DNA of 62,578 nt, taken from positions 1 to 62,578 of the forward strand of contig JABCZO010000025.1 in NCBI GenBank assembly GCA_013289615.1, written 5' to 3'. Source of the DNA: Gammaproteobacteria bacterium (lineage in GTDB: Bacteria; Pseudomonadota; Gammaproteobacteria; Steroidobacterales; Steroidobacteraceae). A model generated the notes under the pieces. It searched no databases. It was given only the letters and a program-made list of their open reading frames with translations, and was not told the origin of the DNA. A program made the position numbers and the translations under genes. Below are positions 16,316-25,973 of the stretch, piece after piece (the stretch's first letter is position 1; each line of letters opens with the position of its first letter).

Positions 16316-16966
16316 TCACCAAACCGCAAACACCAACAAGATCGCTCCGGCACCGATCAACGCCAGCACCCACACCAGATCGAGATTGATCCAGCCACGC
16401 CGCAGGAACGCAAGTCCCACCCACTCGTAGACGGCAATCGCGATGACACCGGCAACTGCCAACATGGCAGCGGTATGAACGGCGACGGCGGCGAGCGCGG
16501 TAACGGCAGAGCTGCCAACCGCGGTCGCAACCGCCATATGCGCATGGTCGTGATGCAGGATGCCGATCGGCATGCCCATCAGCACCGGCAGGAGCATGAG
16601 GCCCGCACCATGCGCCGTTGCCATCAGAAATGACCATAGCATCAGGTCAGCGGCGCCGACCTGCATGCCGACTCGTACGCGGTGGCGAGCGAGCAGACGA
16701 TACAGACCAAAGGCGATGAGTGTGAGCGCTGCGCCGACCTGCAGCACTGCGGAGTCGACGAAGGCGCGCAGCGCGCCGACCGCAGTGATGATGAGCGCAA
16801 CGGATAACGCGTGGCCAGCGGCGATCGGCAACAGCGACCATAGCACGGCCGCACGGCTCTTGCGTTGCAGACCGAGCGCCACGGCGAACAGCCAGCCCAT
16901 CGCCGGATTGATGCCGTGAAAGGCACCCAGCCCGGCGAGTGCCAGCCACATCCAAGTGGCCGTCAC
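16316..16966 (-). CDS. Polytopic inner-membrane protein, unknown function
   Basis: A 216-residue protein with about six hydrophobic segments. A conserved-looking AGLGAFHGINPAMGWLF occurs near the N-terminus, AAGHALSVAL in the second segment, and ILHHDHAHMAVA in a loop. The paired GxxH/NP and the His-rich loop recall metal-ion or small-anion exporters, but I cannot name the family with certainty. It is 49 bases downstream of the selenium-binding-protein gene on the same strand, so they may share a function. Confidence 0.7.
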   Translation of the reverse strand: MTATWMWLALAGLGAFHGINPAMGWLFAVALGLQRKSRAAVLWSLLPIAAGHALSVALIITAVGALRAFVDSAVLQVGAALTLIAFGLYRLLARHRVRVGMQVGAADLMLWSFLMATAHGAGLMLLPVLMGMPIGILHHDHAHMAVATAVGSSAVTALAAVAVHTAAMLAVAGVIAIAVYEWVGLAFLRRGWINLDLVWVLALIGAGAILLVFAVW

Positions 16967-17015
16967 GGCCGGCGACGCGGGTCAACGTCCGGAATACACC
17001 GCGGCTCTCCGCCGG

Positions 17016-18404
17016 TCACGGATAGCAGAATGTGTCGGACGACGAATCGCCCCCTTCGAGCCGGATTTGATGCGTGCGATAGCCCTCTTCGGCTGGCAGG
17101 AAGAAGTTCGGATCGAGCTTTAAGCCACCGTTTGGCTCCACGTCGCACTTCACCATCCAGCCTTTGATGCCGGCGGGATAGAACTGACCGTCCCAGGCGC
17201 GATAGAGTCCGTTGGTGAAATAGACACGCCGACCATCGCGGCTCACCTCCACCATCTGCGGTCCGCCGTTGACCGGTCCGGCGGCCGGGTGCGGCGAGCG
17301 CTTGACGATGCCGCCGAGGCGCACAGAGCCGGTAAGCTTCGGGTTGTGCGGGTCCGATACGTCATACTGACGCATCTCGCCCGTACCCCAGCAGGAAACA
17401 TAGAGGAAGCGGTCGTCGAGCGAGAGGTTGATGTCGGCGATCAGCGGCGGCACCGCCTTGAAGCCCTGCAACAGCGGCGGGAGCTGCTCCGCCTCGGCCG
17501 GCTCTGCCGGGATCTCGATCACCTTCTTGACCGCCCACTGGCCGTTGGGGCGGTGCCACAGCCACACCGACGCGGACAAGTCCTTCAGGCTGATCACCAC
17601 GCCGACGAAGCCATATGTCTTGGTCGGATCGCGCGCCTGCCGCAGCTCCAGAATCAACTGCTGCTCGGCGCCGAGGTCGATCGCCTGCAGATGTTTACGC
17701 CGCCGCAAGTCCCACACGTGCAACTGATGCCCGTACTTCGAGTTGAGCAGCAGTTCCGGCAGCAGCCCGTTCTCGATCATGTTGGGCGTGCCCCATTCGC
17801 TGGTGATCTGTATGTCATGGCCCAGATGCCAGGCGAAGTCGTAGGCCAGGTACTGTGGCCCGCGTTCCACCTCCCAGCGGCCGAGCACGTCAAATGCATC
17901 GTGGTCGAGCATAAAAATTCCACCCGGCCCTTCGCCGTTGGGTGCACCCAGCGCGCTCACATAGATACCTTCTGGTCCGCAGTGCAGCGTATGCGGACGC
18001 GAGTATTCCGCGCGCTTGTGCACCTCAGCGGGCTCGATCACTTTGACGATCTTCGGGGCGCGCGGATCGGGCTTGGTGTCGAGCACATGGATGCGCGAGG
18101 AGCGTAGGCCGGGCACGATCAGATAGCGCCGCTCGACGTGCGGATGCGGCGCGTACGGGCAGAGCGCTGTGCTGCAGGCGTTCCAGCCAAAGTGATGTAG
18201 CTCGTCGCCGGCATTAGGCATAGGGGTCCGGCCGATGAGCTTGCCGTAGCTCGATGAGCTGGGATCGAGATCGACCACGCCAAGCGCATCGGGCTTGTCG
18301 CCGGCCACATGCAAGATGGCGACATAGGCGAGCTTCTCCGGCTTGGCCTGCATCGCCATGCGTGCTGAGGGATAGAACGTCGGGTCGGGCTTCCAGGTTG
18401 CCAT
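17016..18404 (-). CDS. Selenium-binding protein family, likely methanethiol oxidase
   Basis: A 462-residue SBP56-type beta-propeller. Family landmarks include DELHHFGWNACSTALC, then SRPHTLHCGPEGIYVSALG, SEWGTPNMIENG and RFLYVSCWGTGEMRQYDV. Bacterial members oxidise methanethiol to formaldehyde, hydrogen sulfide and hydrogen peroxide with a copper centre; the several His residues fit metal binding. The ATG at 18404 is preceded by GGAGGGG. I see no signal peptide, although some bacterial methanethiol oxidases are periplasmic. Confidence 0.87.
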   Translation of the reverse strand: MATWKPDPTFYPSARMAMQAKPEKLAYVAILHVAGDKPDALGVVDLDPSSSSYGKLIGRTPMPNAGDELHHFGWNACSTALCPYAPHPHVERRYLIVPGLRSSRIHVLDTKPDPRAPKIVKVIEPAEVHKRAEYSRPHTLHCGPEGIYVSALGAPNGEGPGGIFMLDHDAFDVLGRWEVERGPQYLAYDFAWHLGHDIQITSEWGTPNMIENGLLPELLLNSKYGHQLHVWDLRRRKHLQAIDLGAEQQLILELRQARDPTKTYGFVGVVISLKDLSASVWLWHRPNGQWAVKKVIEIPAEPAEAEQLPPLLQGFKAVPPLIADINLSLDDRFLYVSCWGTGEMRQYDVSDPHNPKLTGSVRLGGIVKRSPHPAAGPVNGGPQMVEVSRDGRRVYFTNGLYRAWDGQFYPAGIKGWMVKCDVEPNGGLKLDPNFFLPAEEGYRTHQIRLEGGDSSSDTFCYP

Positions 18405-18753
18405 GGTCCCCTCCTGCGTGAATGCATCCAGATCCGGCAAGCGATCGCATACTGGCTTTGAGTAACCAGCTTTGTTTCGACATCCAACTCTAGCCATCTG
18501 GTGCACGCAGCGTGGCCACGCAATAATCCGTGCAACCAGCGCTCGTGCCGATCAATAGTGAGTCTATGCCGGGATCGCCGCGACCGCAAAGCGTGGGGAA
18601 ACCTAGCGACAGGCGGTCATGGCCTCGCTCCACAGCGTCAGACCAATCTCAAACGCGTCGTTCCGCGAACGTCAAAGTCTAATGGCCGGGTGGCGCCGGC
18701 GGCTGGGTCTTCTGCTGCAGCACGATAGTCCCAAATTAGAAATTTCGTGAGTT
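18405..18753. other. Intergenic stretch without a supported gene
   Basis: Frames here are short and look like shadows. It holds the upstream region of the methanethiol-oxidase-like gene and the 3' flank of a methyltransferase remnant. No RNA gene is visible. Confidence 0.4.
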
Positions 18754-19050
18754 TCAGGGGCTTTCCAGCACCACGCCCCAATGCCAGGGGGCTCCAGGCA
18801 ATTCCGCGCGGCAAATCCTCTGCAAGCTCGCCTGTTCGGCCCAAGCCCGGCATTGCTCGGGCCGCGGCCGGATGGATAGCGGCGGCCCGCGCGGTGTGCG
18901 CACGTCGTAGATCCAGTGATTCACGCCGATCCGTCCTCCTGGACGGACTACACGGTGCGCCTCCGTAAAGAGGCTGACCGGATCGTCGATGTGCAGAATG
19001 TTGAAGAGCATGGCGACGCCGCATGGAGATACAATTTCAGCGCGAACCGT
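18754..19050 (-). pseudogene. SAM-dependent methyltransferase, C-terminal remnant
   Basis: About 95 residues remain. AMLFNILHIDDPVSLFTEA and RVVRPGGRIGVNHW are the class I methyltransferase core around motifs IV-V, followed by TPRGPPLSIRPRPEQCRAW. The SAM-binding motif I half is missing: the frame upstream meets a stop near 19050 and loses similarity. It lies 46 bases beyond the end of the TIR-TPR gene. It is a decayed fragment rather than a small intact gene. Confidence 0.6.
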
Positions 19051-19096
19051 CGGCGGCCGCTACTGCGGCAGCTTCACAAGCCACGATCGTCGCGCC

Positions 19097-21229
19097 TCAG
19101 CCGCCTTCCTTGAGCTTTCCATAGCCGATCTTTTTGATCATTTCGTTGAAGCGCGGCTCCCGGAACAGCGGTTTAAACAGCGGGTCTGACGCCACCCAAA
19201 GAATTCCAGCCATCCGACGCGCGTAATCGCGCTCAAGGCAATTCAAAGCCGAGGCGTTATCTCCAAGTGCCATATAAACTTGCGCTATGTCCTCGGGACT
19301 GTCCTCCGAATGATTCGCCACGAGTTCATGAAGTTCTGCTTCAGCGTCCGCACGTCGCCCTAACGCCTGGTAGGACAGCGCCATCGCCACCCTGCGATAA
19401 ACGGCGTTATCTTCTGCTCTTGCAGCAGCCAGCGCTTCTGTAAATTTCTTACGGGCAATCAGAATGCGTGCAAGTTCATAATATCCCGCATTTCTCTGCG
19501 GGCTCACCTCCACCACGCGACGTATATCGAGCTCCGATAAGTCCAGCTCCCCGGCATAGAAGCGCATGTTGCCACGATCATACAACGCGTCGGCATTCAG
19601 TGGATCGTGGTCAATTTCTTGCGAGACTTCGCGAATGTATTGCTCATAGCAAGGTCCAGAAGTGCAACCCGCAGCGTATAGAAATTCGGGCGGCTCCGTG
19701 AACTTTGGATCAGCGCGTCGGGCAGCGTCTATCTCGGCGGCGGCACCTTCCCAATCGTGTTCAAGCTGAAGTTTCAGCCTGGCCGCAACGCCATGTGCCA
19801 GTACGTTCTCAGGATCAAGCTTCAACGCTTTAGACACTGCGATGCGCGCCTGCGCATAATCGCGTTGCTCATCGACATCTTGGAAGTACGCCGCCAGCTG
19901 ATAATAGGCATACGACATTTCAGCCCACGCCGGTGCATAGGCTGGATCTAACTTTACTGCTCGCTGCAACACCTTTGCTGCCTCATGCATATCCGCGTTC
20001 GTTTGTCGCGCAATCAGATATCGTCCGTGCAACAGCAACGGGTAGGCATCCACGTTGGTCGTGCGGTCGCTAGGCGCCGTGCTCGCAAGCAGCGTCGCCT
20101 TGAGCGCCCGGACGACGGCGGCGGCGATCTCGTCCTGAACCTGGAAAATGTCCTTCATATCCCGGTCGTAGCTCTGGGACCAGACATCGTAGCCGCTGTC
20201 CGTGCGCACTAGGTGGGCGGTAATGCGCACGGCGCTTCCGGACCTCCGCACACTGCCTTCGAGCACATTGGCTACGTTCAAAGCTTTGGCGATCTCGGCT
20301 ACCTGCGTCGGCTTTCCCTTGAAGTAAAACGAGGACGTGCGCGCTGGGACTCGCAAATCCGGAACCTTTGCCAACATATCAATGAGTTCCTCGGACAATC
20401 CGTCCGAGAAATATTCCTGATCGTGCTTTTCGCTCATGTCCACAAAAGGCAGTACTGCAATCGACTTCTCTGGAATCGTGCTCTGCGGTGGCGAGGTGGG
20501 TTGCGCCACCGGTGACGAAACCCGACCGGTCTCGGCGGGATGTTTCGACAGCACGAACCGAGAGATAAGAAAGTAAACCAAAGCAAAGGCGACACACGCC
20601 GCGATAAGTAGCAGCGCCGGCTGCAAGCGCCGTAATGCCGCAGGATTATTCCCTAACGCCTCGGATCCCGCGTCAGCATCAGATCTTACCCTCCTTGCCA
20701 TCCGGGCAGAGTTCGGCGCGACGTGTACGTCCGGCGACAGCAACCGTAATAACCGTTCGGTGAAAGCGGCCGGCGTCACCCCGTCAGGTAGACGCGTCCA
20801 TTGCACTTCTCTGAATTTATCGGGGACACGTGCAGTGGCGTCAGGCGTGTTATCGATGACGACGGGTATCAGAAATGACGCATCGTCAGCCATATCCTGC
20901 GTGCGGTCGGCCGCCAGTCTCCACTCCCGACGAAAGTAGCCCTCCTTGCGGGCATCGGTGTGCTCGGAGATGACGGGAATGAATAACGCGCAGTCGTGGA
21001 TCTGTTTCTTGATCTGCCGATCCCAAGCGTCCCCGCCTCGTAGCTCGCTTTGGTCGAACCAGACATCGATCCCGGCGGCGCGAAGCGCGCCAGCGATACG
21101 GTCCGCCGCCGAGGCGTCCTTTGAGGCGTAACTGATGAATACGGCGCCGGCGGGGCTTGGGTCCAACCCGGCCTGTGGCGCAGCGGGTCCCGCGCCATTG
21201 CCCTGGTCCGATGCGCCGCCTCCAGTCAC
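19097..21229 (-). CDS. TIR-transmembrane-TolB-like-TPR protein
   Basis: About 710 residues in four parts. A TIR domain comes first, with [20 protein letters not shown], a putative catalytic Glu in [15 protein letters not shown], and FIPVISEHT. Then there is one transmembrane segment ([20 protein letters not shown]). A TolB/FlgO-like nucleotide-cyclase-associated domain follows ([20 protein letters not shown]). The last 300 residues are TPR repeats. Such architecture occurs in signalling proteins related to CadC/adenylate-cyclase families; TIR may signal, oligomerise or cleave NAD. The start is a GTG at 21229 after GAGAGG; a TTG at 21292 is possible. It lies next to the RIT element. Confidence 0.75.
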   Translation of the reverse strand: MTGGGASDQGNGAGPAAPQAGLDPSPAGAVFISYASKDASAADRIAGALRAAGIDVWFDQSELRGGDAWDRQIKKQIHDCALFIPVISEHTDARKEGYFRREWRLAADRTQDMADDASFLIPVVIDNTPDATARVPDKFREVQWTRLPDGVTPAAFTERLLRLLSPDVHVAPNSARMARRVRSDADAGSEALGNNPAALRRLQPALLLIAACVAFALVYFLISRFVLSKHPAETGRVSSPVAQPTSPPQSTIPEKSIAVLPFVDMSEKHDQEYFSDGLSEELIDMLAKVPDLRVPARTSSFYFKGKPTQVAEIAKALNVANVLEGSVRRSGSAVRITAHLVRTDSGYDVWSQSYDRDMKDIFQVQDEIAAAVVRALKATLLASTAPSDRTTNVDAYPLLLHGRYLIARQTNADMHEAAKVLQRAVKLDPAYAPAWAEMSYAYYQLAAYFQDVDEQRDYAQARIAVSKALKLDPENVLAHGVAARLKLQLEHDWEGAAAEIDAARRADPKFTEPPEFLYAAGCTSGPCYEQYIREVSQEIDHDPLNADALYDRGNMRFYAGELDLSELDIRRVVEVSPQRNAGYYELARILIARKKFTEALAAARAEDNAVYRRVAMALSYQALGRRADAEAELHELVANHSEDSPEDIAQVYMALGDNASALNCLERDYARRMAGILWVASDPLFKPLFREPRFNEMIKKIGYGKLKEGG

Positions 21230-21477
21230 GCCTCTCCCTCTCCCCGACCGAGCGTCAGCGATGTTCGCGGATGCCGTCTGCGTTGGCAACAAACCTTCAG
21301 CGGGTTGCCGGAATTTCGGCTTTCAGGCCGTCAATTCACCGGATTGGAGGTCCGGTTCTGGGCCGGCTGCTGCCGGTCAGGTGGCTCGGCGAGCCACGGC
21401 ACCTTGGCTCAGAAAATGTGGAGTCGGTAGTAGGCATTTACCTCGACCATAGGCGCCGCTATTTGGCACGCCACATA

Positions 21478-21573
21478 TCAAATAAGTCCACGTTCGGCAA
21501 ATGAGATGGCTTCCCCGCCTGCGACGATGATGTGATCGAGCACGCGGATGTCGACCAGCGCCAGCGCCTCGCG
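21478..21573 (-). pseudogene. radC 3' fragment (C-terminal end of the split gene)
   Basis: The minus strand encodes [19 protein letters not shown] then [12 protein letters not shown] and a stop, the conserved C-terminus of RadC/JAB proteins. The fragment begins at CGCGAG, the same six bases at which the 5' part stops at 25402-25407. Joining the two restores an uninterrupted RadC reading frame, so the RIT element inserted here. Confidence 0.85.
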
Positions 21574-21602
21574 TTATGAGCAGGACGCCGTAATGCGCAG
21601 GA
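21569..21602 (+). repeat. RIT left terminal inverted repeat
   Basis: Thirty-four bases starting TCGCGTTATGAGCAGGACG match the inverted right repeat at 25347-25380 except at two positions. Its outer edge overlaps the last radC codons. Confidence 0.85.
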
Positions 21603-21670
21603 GAAGGTCCGGATCTCGGGTTTGGCCGAGAACCGGGGCTGGGGTGCTGAGCATTATTTGCGGGTTAGCC

Positions 21671-22672
21671 TCAGAGTGAGTCTAACCAGGCGAGCAGGTT
21701 CGGATTGCGCCTCCAACGCGGTGGGCCGCCGGGCCGTTTCGAGCGGTCCACAAGTTCGATGGCGTGCCGTTTTGTCTCGATATTGGCCCGGGCATAGTGG
21801 TTCGTGGTGTCGAGACTGACGTGCCCGAGCCAGCTGCGGATGACGGTGATATCGACGCCGGCGCTGACCAGTTGGACCCCCGCTGTGTGCCGGAACGTGT
21901 GCGGGTGCACGCGTTTAGAGCGCAGCGATGGCATCTCGGCGGCTGCAGCTCGCACGTAGCGGGCGAGCTTGAAGCGCACGCCGCCCGCGCCGAGCGGCTG
22001 ACCGTAGCGATTGACGAACAGAGGCTCGTGATCAGGCCGCGGGCGGCGCTTGAGAAGCGCCGCGAGCAGCTGCGCGGTCTCGGACCACAGCGGGCCGAGG
22101 CGTTCCTTGCGGCCTTTGCCGTAGAGCTTCACATGCGCCGGGGATGTGAGCCGCACAGCGCTCGGGCACAGGCCCAGGGCCTCCTGGATGCGCGCACCCG
22201 TGTTGTACAGGAGCGCGAGCAGCGCATGATCGCGCTGTCCTTCGAACGTAGATCGGTCGGGTTGGCGCAGGATCGCTGTCACCTCCTCGCTGTCGAGATA
22301 GCCGACCGCCGCTCGTGCCGTCTTTTTCATCGGGATGCGCAAGACCGCGGCGCACTGCGCTGCCACCAGCGGCTCGCGATCGGCCACGAAGCGGTATAAC
22401 GAGCGGATCGCCGCCAGTCGGCAGTTGCGCGTGCCGATCGTGTCGTGACGTTCGGTCTCGATATGCTTCAGGAACGCGAGCACCTGATCGTCGGTCAGGT
22501 CGGCCAGCGATATCACGCTCACCGATTTTCCACGCCGCGCCGCCACATAGCGCAGATACAACCGCCAGGTGTCGCGGTAGGAGAGGATCGTGTGTCGCGA
22601 GCAGTTGCGCTGCTGCCCGAGCCACTCGTGGAAGAACCCGTGGAGCCAGTAGGTCAGCGGTGCTGCGTTCAT
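21671..22672 (-). CDS. Tyrosine recombinase, third gene of the RIT trio
   Basis: A 333-residue site-specific recombinase. The N-terminal core-binding domain includes QRNCSRHTILSYRDTWRLY. The catalytic domain has Arg in NTGARIQEALGL, the HxxR box in HPHTFRHTAGV, the second His in SWLGHVSLDTTNHY, and the nucleophile Tyr there. It overlaps the middle recombinase by four bases. It is the one most like ordinary XerCD-type integrases. Confidence 0.9.
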   Translation of the reverse strand: MNAAPLTYWLHGFFHEWLGQQRNCSRHTILSYRDTWRLYLRYVAARRGKSVSVISLADLTDDQVLAFLKHIETERHDTIGTRNCRLAAIRSLYRFVADREPLVAAQCAAVLRIPMKKTARAAVGYLDSEEVTAILRQPDRSTFEGQRDHALLALLYNTGARIQEALGLCPSAVRLTSPAHVKLYGKGRKERLGPLWSETAQLLAALLKRRPRPDHEPLFVNRYGQPLGAGGVRFKLARYVRAAAAEMPSLRSKRVHPHTFRHTAGVQLVSAGVDITVIRSWLGHVSLDTTNHYARANIETKRHAIELVDRSKRPGGPPRWRRNPNLLAWLDSL

Positions 22673-24015
22673 GGGCGGCCTCCGGCGGCGCCCAGCGCCT
22701 GTGCCCCTCGGAGCCGATATCGCTCACTCGCCTGCTGCAACAGCTCCGGGGTGATGTTCAGATACACGAGCGTCGAGACGATGTCCTTATGCCCGAGATA
22801 GGTAGCCAGATGAGGGAGCCTGGATTGCGGCTCCACGCCCTCGCGGTACCACTGGAGTAAGCGATGCGCCACGAACGCGTGACGCAGATCGTGAACGCGC
22901 GGTCCCTTGCAGCCGCGCTCGGGCTTAAGCCCCGCACGGCGGATGACTCGGGTCAGGAGGCCATCGAGCTCACCGTAGCTGTAACCCTTGCGCCGCCGCG
23001 GCGTCCACCACAGGGGAGCGTCAGGCCCGCTCGGAGCGCCCACGGCGTGTCGCGCCGTCAGATAGCGCGAGACTACCGCGACGACCGTGGGCGCCAGCGG
23101 CAAGCGCCTTGTTTTGAAGAACTTCGTGTCACGGATCTCAATGATCCCGTGCTCGGTATCCACGTCGCGCAGCGTGAGGGCGGCGATCTCGCCGATCCGA
23201 AGGCCCGCGCAGTACGCGAGCGCGAGCATCGTGTAGGTCAGGATCGGTCGCAGCGGCGCGTTGCGCGCCCGGAAGGTGCGCGCCGCTTCGAAGAGGCGCA
23301 CGATTTCAGCCTCTGTGTAGACATGGGGCTTGCGCTCCTCGCGCACCACGCGCCGCTGCAACCCCATCTCGATCGGCAGGATCGGTACCGTCTCGTCCCG
23401 CCGTCGCATGGCCTGACTTAAGACTCGCCCGGACCGCTGGACGAGCAACCGATGGCGCAGTCCCCGGCGCGAGTTCTGCCAGGCCTCGAGCAGCAGCGGG
23501 AAGGCCTTCCCGCTCAGCTCGGGCCGGCGCTGCAGGAAGCGATCGAAGCGCTGGAGCTCGCGTGTGCGCACCTCATAGCGATAGCCAAGGGATTGCATGC
23601 GCGCGATGTGCTCGCGCATGAGCGGGCCGAGCGAGCTGCCCCATTCCGGCAGCGGGCGCAGGGGCTCGAGCGCACTCCGATAATCCTCTTGGAGTAGCGC
23701 CCGCACGATCGTCATCAGGCGGCCGCCGTAGTGCTGTTTCAGCGCGGCCAGGGGATGAGGGGCAACGCCGGCCGCAGCTTGCCAGTCGAGGTAGCGCACG
23801 ATGATGCCCGCGCGATGAACGACGTTCCCGAACGGCGATCTTGCCGCATCGCGCTTGAGCCAGGCGCGTACGGTCCGGATCGAGAGTGCTTCACCGGCGC
23901 GCGTGCGCTCCAGTGCGAACGCGCGGAACGCACGCAGCGGGGTGACGTAGCTGTAGCGGGATTTGGCGGCGAGGCCGAGCGTCTCCAGGAAGCGATCGAT
24001 GTCATCGGATCTCAT
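22669..24015 (-). CDS. Tyrosine recombinase, second gene of the RIT trio
   Basis: A 448-residue recombinase. Its catalytic residues are Arg in CAGLRIGEIAALTLRD, HxxR in VHDLRHAFVAHRLL, His in YLGHKDIVSTLVYLN, and Tyr in the last motif. The long N-terminal half is not found in simple integrases, as is usual for the second RIT recombinase. It overlaps both neighbours by four bases (ATGA), so the three proteins are translationally coupled and probably act together. Confidence 0.9.
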   Translation of the reverse strand: MRSDDIDRFLETLGLAAKSRYSYVTPLRAFRAFALERTRAGEALSIRTVRAWLKRDAARSPFGNVVHRAGIIVRYLDWQAAAGVAPHPLAALKQHYGGRLMTIVRALLQEDYRSALEPLRPLPEWGSSLGPLMREHIARMQSLGYRYEVRTRELQRFDRFLQRRPELSGKAFPLLLEAWQNSRRGLRHRLLVQRSGRVLSQAMRRRDETVPILPIEMGLQRRVVREERKPHVYTEAEIVRLFEAARTFRARNAPLRPILTYTMLALAYCAGLRIGEIAALTLRDVDTEHGIIEIRDTKFFKTRRLPLAPTVVAVVSRYLTARHAVGAPSGPDAPLWWTPRRRKGYSYGELDGLLTRVIRRAGLKPERGCKGPRVHDLRHAFVAHRLLQWYREGVEPQSRLPHLATYLGHKDIVSTLVYLNITPELLQQASERYRLRGAQALGAAGGRP

Positions 24016-25247
24016 GGCGCCACCTCGACCGGCAAGTCCAGCGCCACGGAGCGTAGATCTTCGGTGGCGAGTTTGAGGTAGGCGGCCGTGGATTGCGCTG
24101 AGCGGTGACCGAGCACATCACCGATCACCTTGAGCGATACACCGCCGCGCAAGAGACTCACCGCCCGGGCGTGCCGCAAGGCGTGTGAGCCATGCTTGCC
24201 GGTCGGCACCACGCCTACTGCCGCCAGGCGGCGGCTCACCACACCATGCAACTCTGTGCCGTAAGACAGTGGCCGGTAAGGCGCTTGTGCCCGCAGGAAC
24301 ACGGTGCGGGCCGTGGTTGCCTTCCGCCCGTGGCGCAGGTAATCGAGCAACGCATTGGCAGGTGCGCGCAGCAGCGGTAGCTCCGAGTACGCCCCGGTCT
24401 TGCCATGCCGGATCCGCAGCCGCTCATGCCGCCAGTCGATATCCGACAGCTGCAGGGCTTTGATCTCCCCGCCACGCAAGCCGTACGTCGTGAGCAGCAT
24501 CCAGATGGCGTAGTCGCGCCGTCCGGCCGGGGAACGATCCTGCTTGAGCGCGGCGAGCGCGCGTTGCACATCCTCCGGACGGATGGTCGAGGGGATGCCC
24601 TCCAGCGCATAGATCGTGGGGCCTCTCATCAGGCTCGCCAGATCGCGCGCCAGGGAGCCGTGCTCGTGCAGATAGCGCAGCACGCTGCGCAGCGTTGCGA
24701 CCATTTCAGCCGTGGAGTTCCGGCGCATCGCAACGGCGCGCTTGGCGACGTAGAGATCAAGATCATCGATCGTCACCGTGGCAGCGTTCTTGTTCCGATC
24801 GTGTAGCCACTCCAGTAGCTGGCGCATCTCGGAGCGTCGATGCCGACGGGTGCTGGGCGACAACCCTCGAAGATCCTTCATCCAGGCATCGAACGCCGTC
24901 ACGCCCTCCTGTATCGCGAGCTCCTCCCCCGTGGCCGGCGCAGCCTCCGGTGGCCACCCTCCTTGCACGAGGCGCAGCAGCATATGGATCGCCGCGCGGT
25001 GCATGCGACGAAGTTGATCCGGGAATGGGCCGCGGCGCCGTTTCAAGCGCAGCGAGTCAAGATAGCGTTCGAGGTCGGCGGGCGACACCGACCCGACGCT
25101 CCGCCCTCGACGCTCGAGCTCACGCAGGAAGCAGCGCGCGGCGTAGGGGTAACTCCACCGGGCGCACAGGCCGTAACGCTCCTTACGGATGTGCTCCCGG
25201 AGCAGGTCTAGTAACGGTTCAAATTGGGGTTCATCAAATCGAGACAT
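24012..25247 (-). CDS. Tyrosine recombinase, first gene of the RIT trio
   Basis: A 411-residue recombinase. The catalytic domain shows Arg in TYGLRGGEIKALQLSD, HxxR in SHALRHARAVSLL, and His plus Tyr in VLGHRSAQSTAAYLK. The start is the ATG at 25247 (MSRFDEPQF), with GGGAGA before it. The open frame extends to 25343 into the inner repeat, so that part is unlikely to be coding. It is promoter-proximal in the trio, 100 bases inside the right inverted repeat. Confidence 0.9.
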   Translation of the reverse strand: MSRFDEPQFEPLLDLLREHIRKERYGLCARWSYPYAARCFLRELERRGRSVGSVSPADLERYLDSLRLKRRRGPFPDQLRRMHRAAIHMLLRLVQGGWPPEAAPATGEELAIQEGVTAFDAWMKDLRGLSPSTRRHRRSEMRQLLEWLHDRNKNAATVTIDDLDLYVAKRAVAMRRNSTAEMVATLRSVLRYLHEHGSLARDLASLMRGPTIYALEGIPSTIRPEDVQRALAALKQDRSPAGRRDYAIWMLLTTYGLRGGEIKALQLSDIDWRHERLRIRHGKTGAYSELPLLRAPANALLDYLRHGRKATTARTVFLRAQAPYRPLSYGTELHGVVSRRLAAVGVVPTGKHGSHALRHARAVSLLRGGVSLKVIGDVLGHRSAQSTAAYLKLATEDLRSVALDLPVEVAP

Positions 25248-25346
25248 GGCGGATCTCCCTGGGTGTGTGGAACCCAGGGACCGTAGCCCCAAAATAATGC
25301 GCAGCAGAACCGCCCCGATACCCCCTTTATCCCCGATTTTCACCGG

Positions 25347-25401
25347 TCCTGCGCATTACGGCGGCCTGCCCATAACGCGAATAATGACCAGCTTGCCATT
25401 A
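25347..25401 (-). repeat. RIT right terminal repeat plus flanking near-palindrome
   Basis: 25347-25380 is the inverted copy of 21569-21602 (32 of 34 bases). 25382-25401 reads TAATGACCAGCTTGCCATTA, whose two 10-base arms match at eight positions when inverted, like paired recombinase-binding arms. This second part is missing at the left end. Confidence 0.75.
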
Positions 25402-25890
25402 CTCGCGCAGCCGTCGGGTAACGAGTTCATCTGCCTGACTTGGCTCCGCCGCACCGGATGGGTGTGGGTGCGCCAGCACCAAAGCGGCGGCATTGCGTGC
25501 GAGCGCGAGCTTCACCACTTCGCGAGGGTGCACGCTCGCCCCGTCGATGGTGCCACGAAAGAGCTCCACGTACTCAATGAGCCGATGACGCGTGTCGAGC
25601 AACAGCACGGCAAACAGTTCATGCTCGAGGGCCCCCAGTTTGATCGCCAGGAATTCTCGCACCGCGTGCGGTGAGTCCATGGCCGTCCCCCGGCGAACAC
25701 GGCGCGTCATCGCTTGGCGCGCCGCCAGGATGATTTCAGTTGCCGTTGCGGGTCGCAGCTCGTCGAATTCGCCGCGAATCAAGAGCCGTTCCGGCGGCTC
25801 CGGCTGCGCGGACACGTTGCTGTACAAGGCGGGCATGTCGCCTTCCTGCGTCCCCGTCAGCGGCAGAGGCAGTTGCACTACTGCGGCCAT
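25399..25890 (-). pseudogene. radC 5' fragment (JAB-domain protein) cut by the RIT element
   Basis: The frame encodes about 163 residues of a short RadC-type protein. A variable N-terminus is followed by ATATEIILAARQAMTRRV, then ALEHELFAVLLLDTRHRLIE, GTIDGASVHPREVV, and the JAMM-like box HPHPSG, where most relatives have HNHPSG. It ends at RRLRE because of a TAA provided by the inserted element; the missing C-terminus is at 21478-21573. It lacks the N-terminal helix-hairpin-helix of chromosomal RadC, so it resembles RadC proteins carried by islands. RadC function is not established. Confidence 0.85.
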
Positions 25891-25973
25891 CGGTCCTGCC
25901 CGACTCCAGGCTGCCGGCGCACCGCGAAGTCAGTGGCAGGCGACCCGGTGGTGACGCCCGCAACGCAACATAA

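Larger units (their letters stand above)
21569..25407 (-). mobile_element. RIT element (recombinases in trio) inserted in radC
   Basis: Three overlapping tyrosine recombinase genes on one strand lie between 34-bp inverted repeats: 21569-21602 and 25347-25380, identical in 32 positions. A second, inner inverted motif TGCTGMGCATTATTT lies at 21645-21659 and 25292-25306. Between the right repeat and radC a near-palindrome TAATGACCAGCTTGCCATTA (25382-25401) occurs only on that side. The bases CTCGCG are repeated at both junctions (21568-21573, 25402-25407). This matches the published description of RIT elements. The gene hit is radC, itself often a mobile-DNA gene. Confidence 0.87.
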
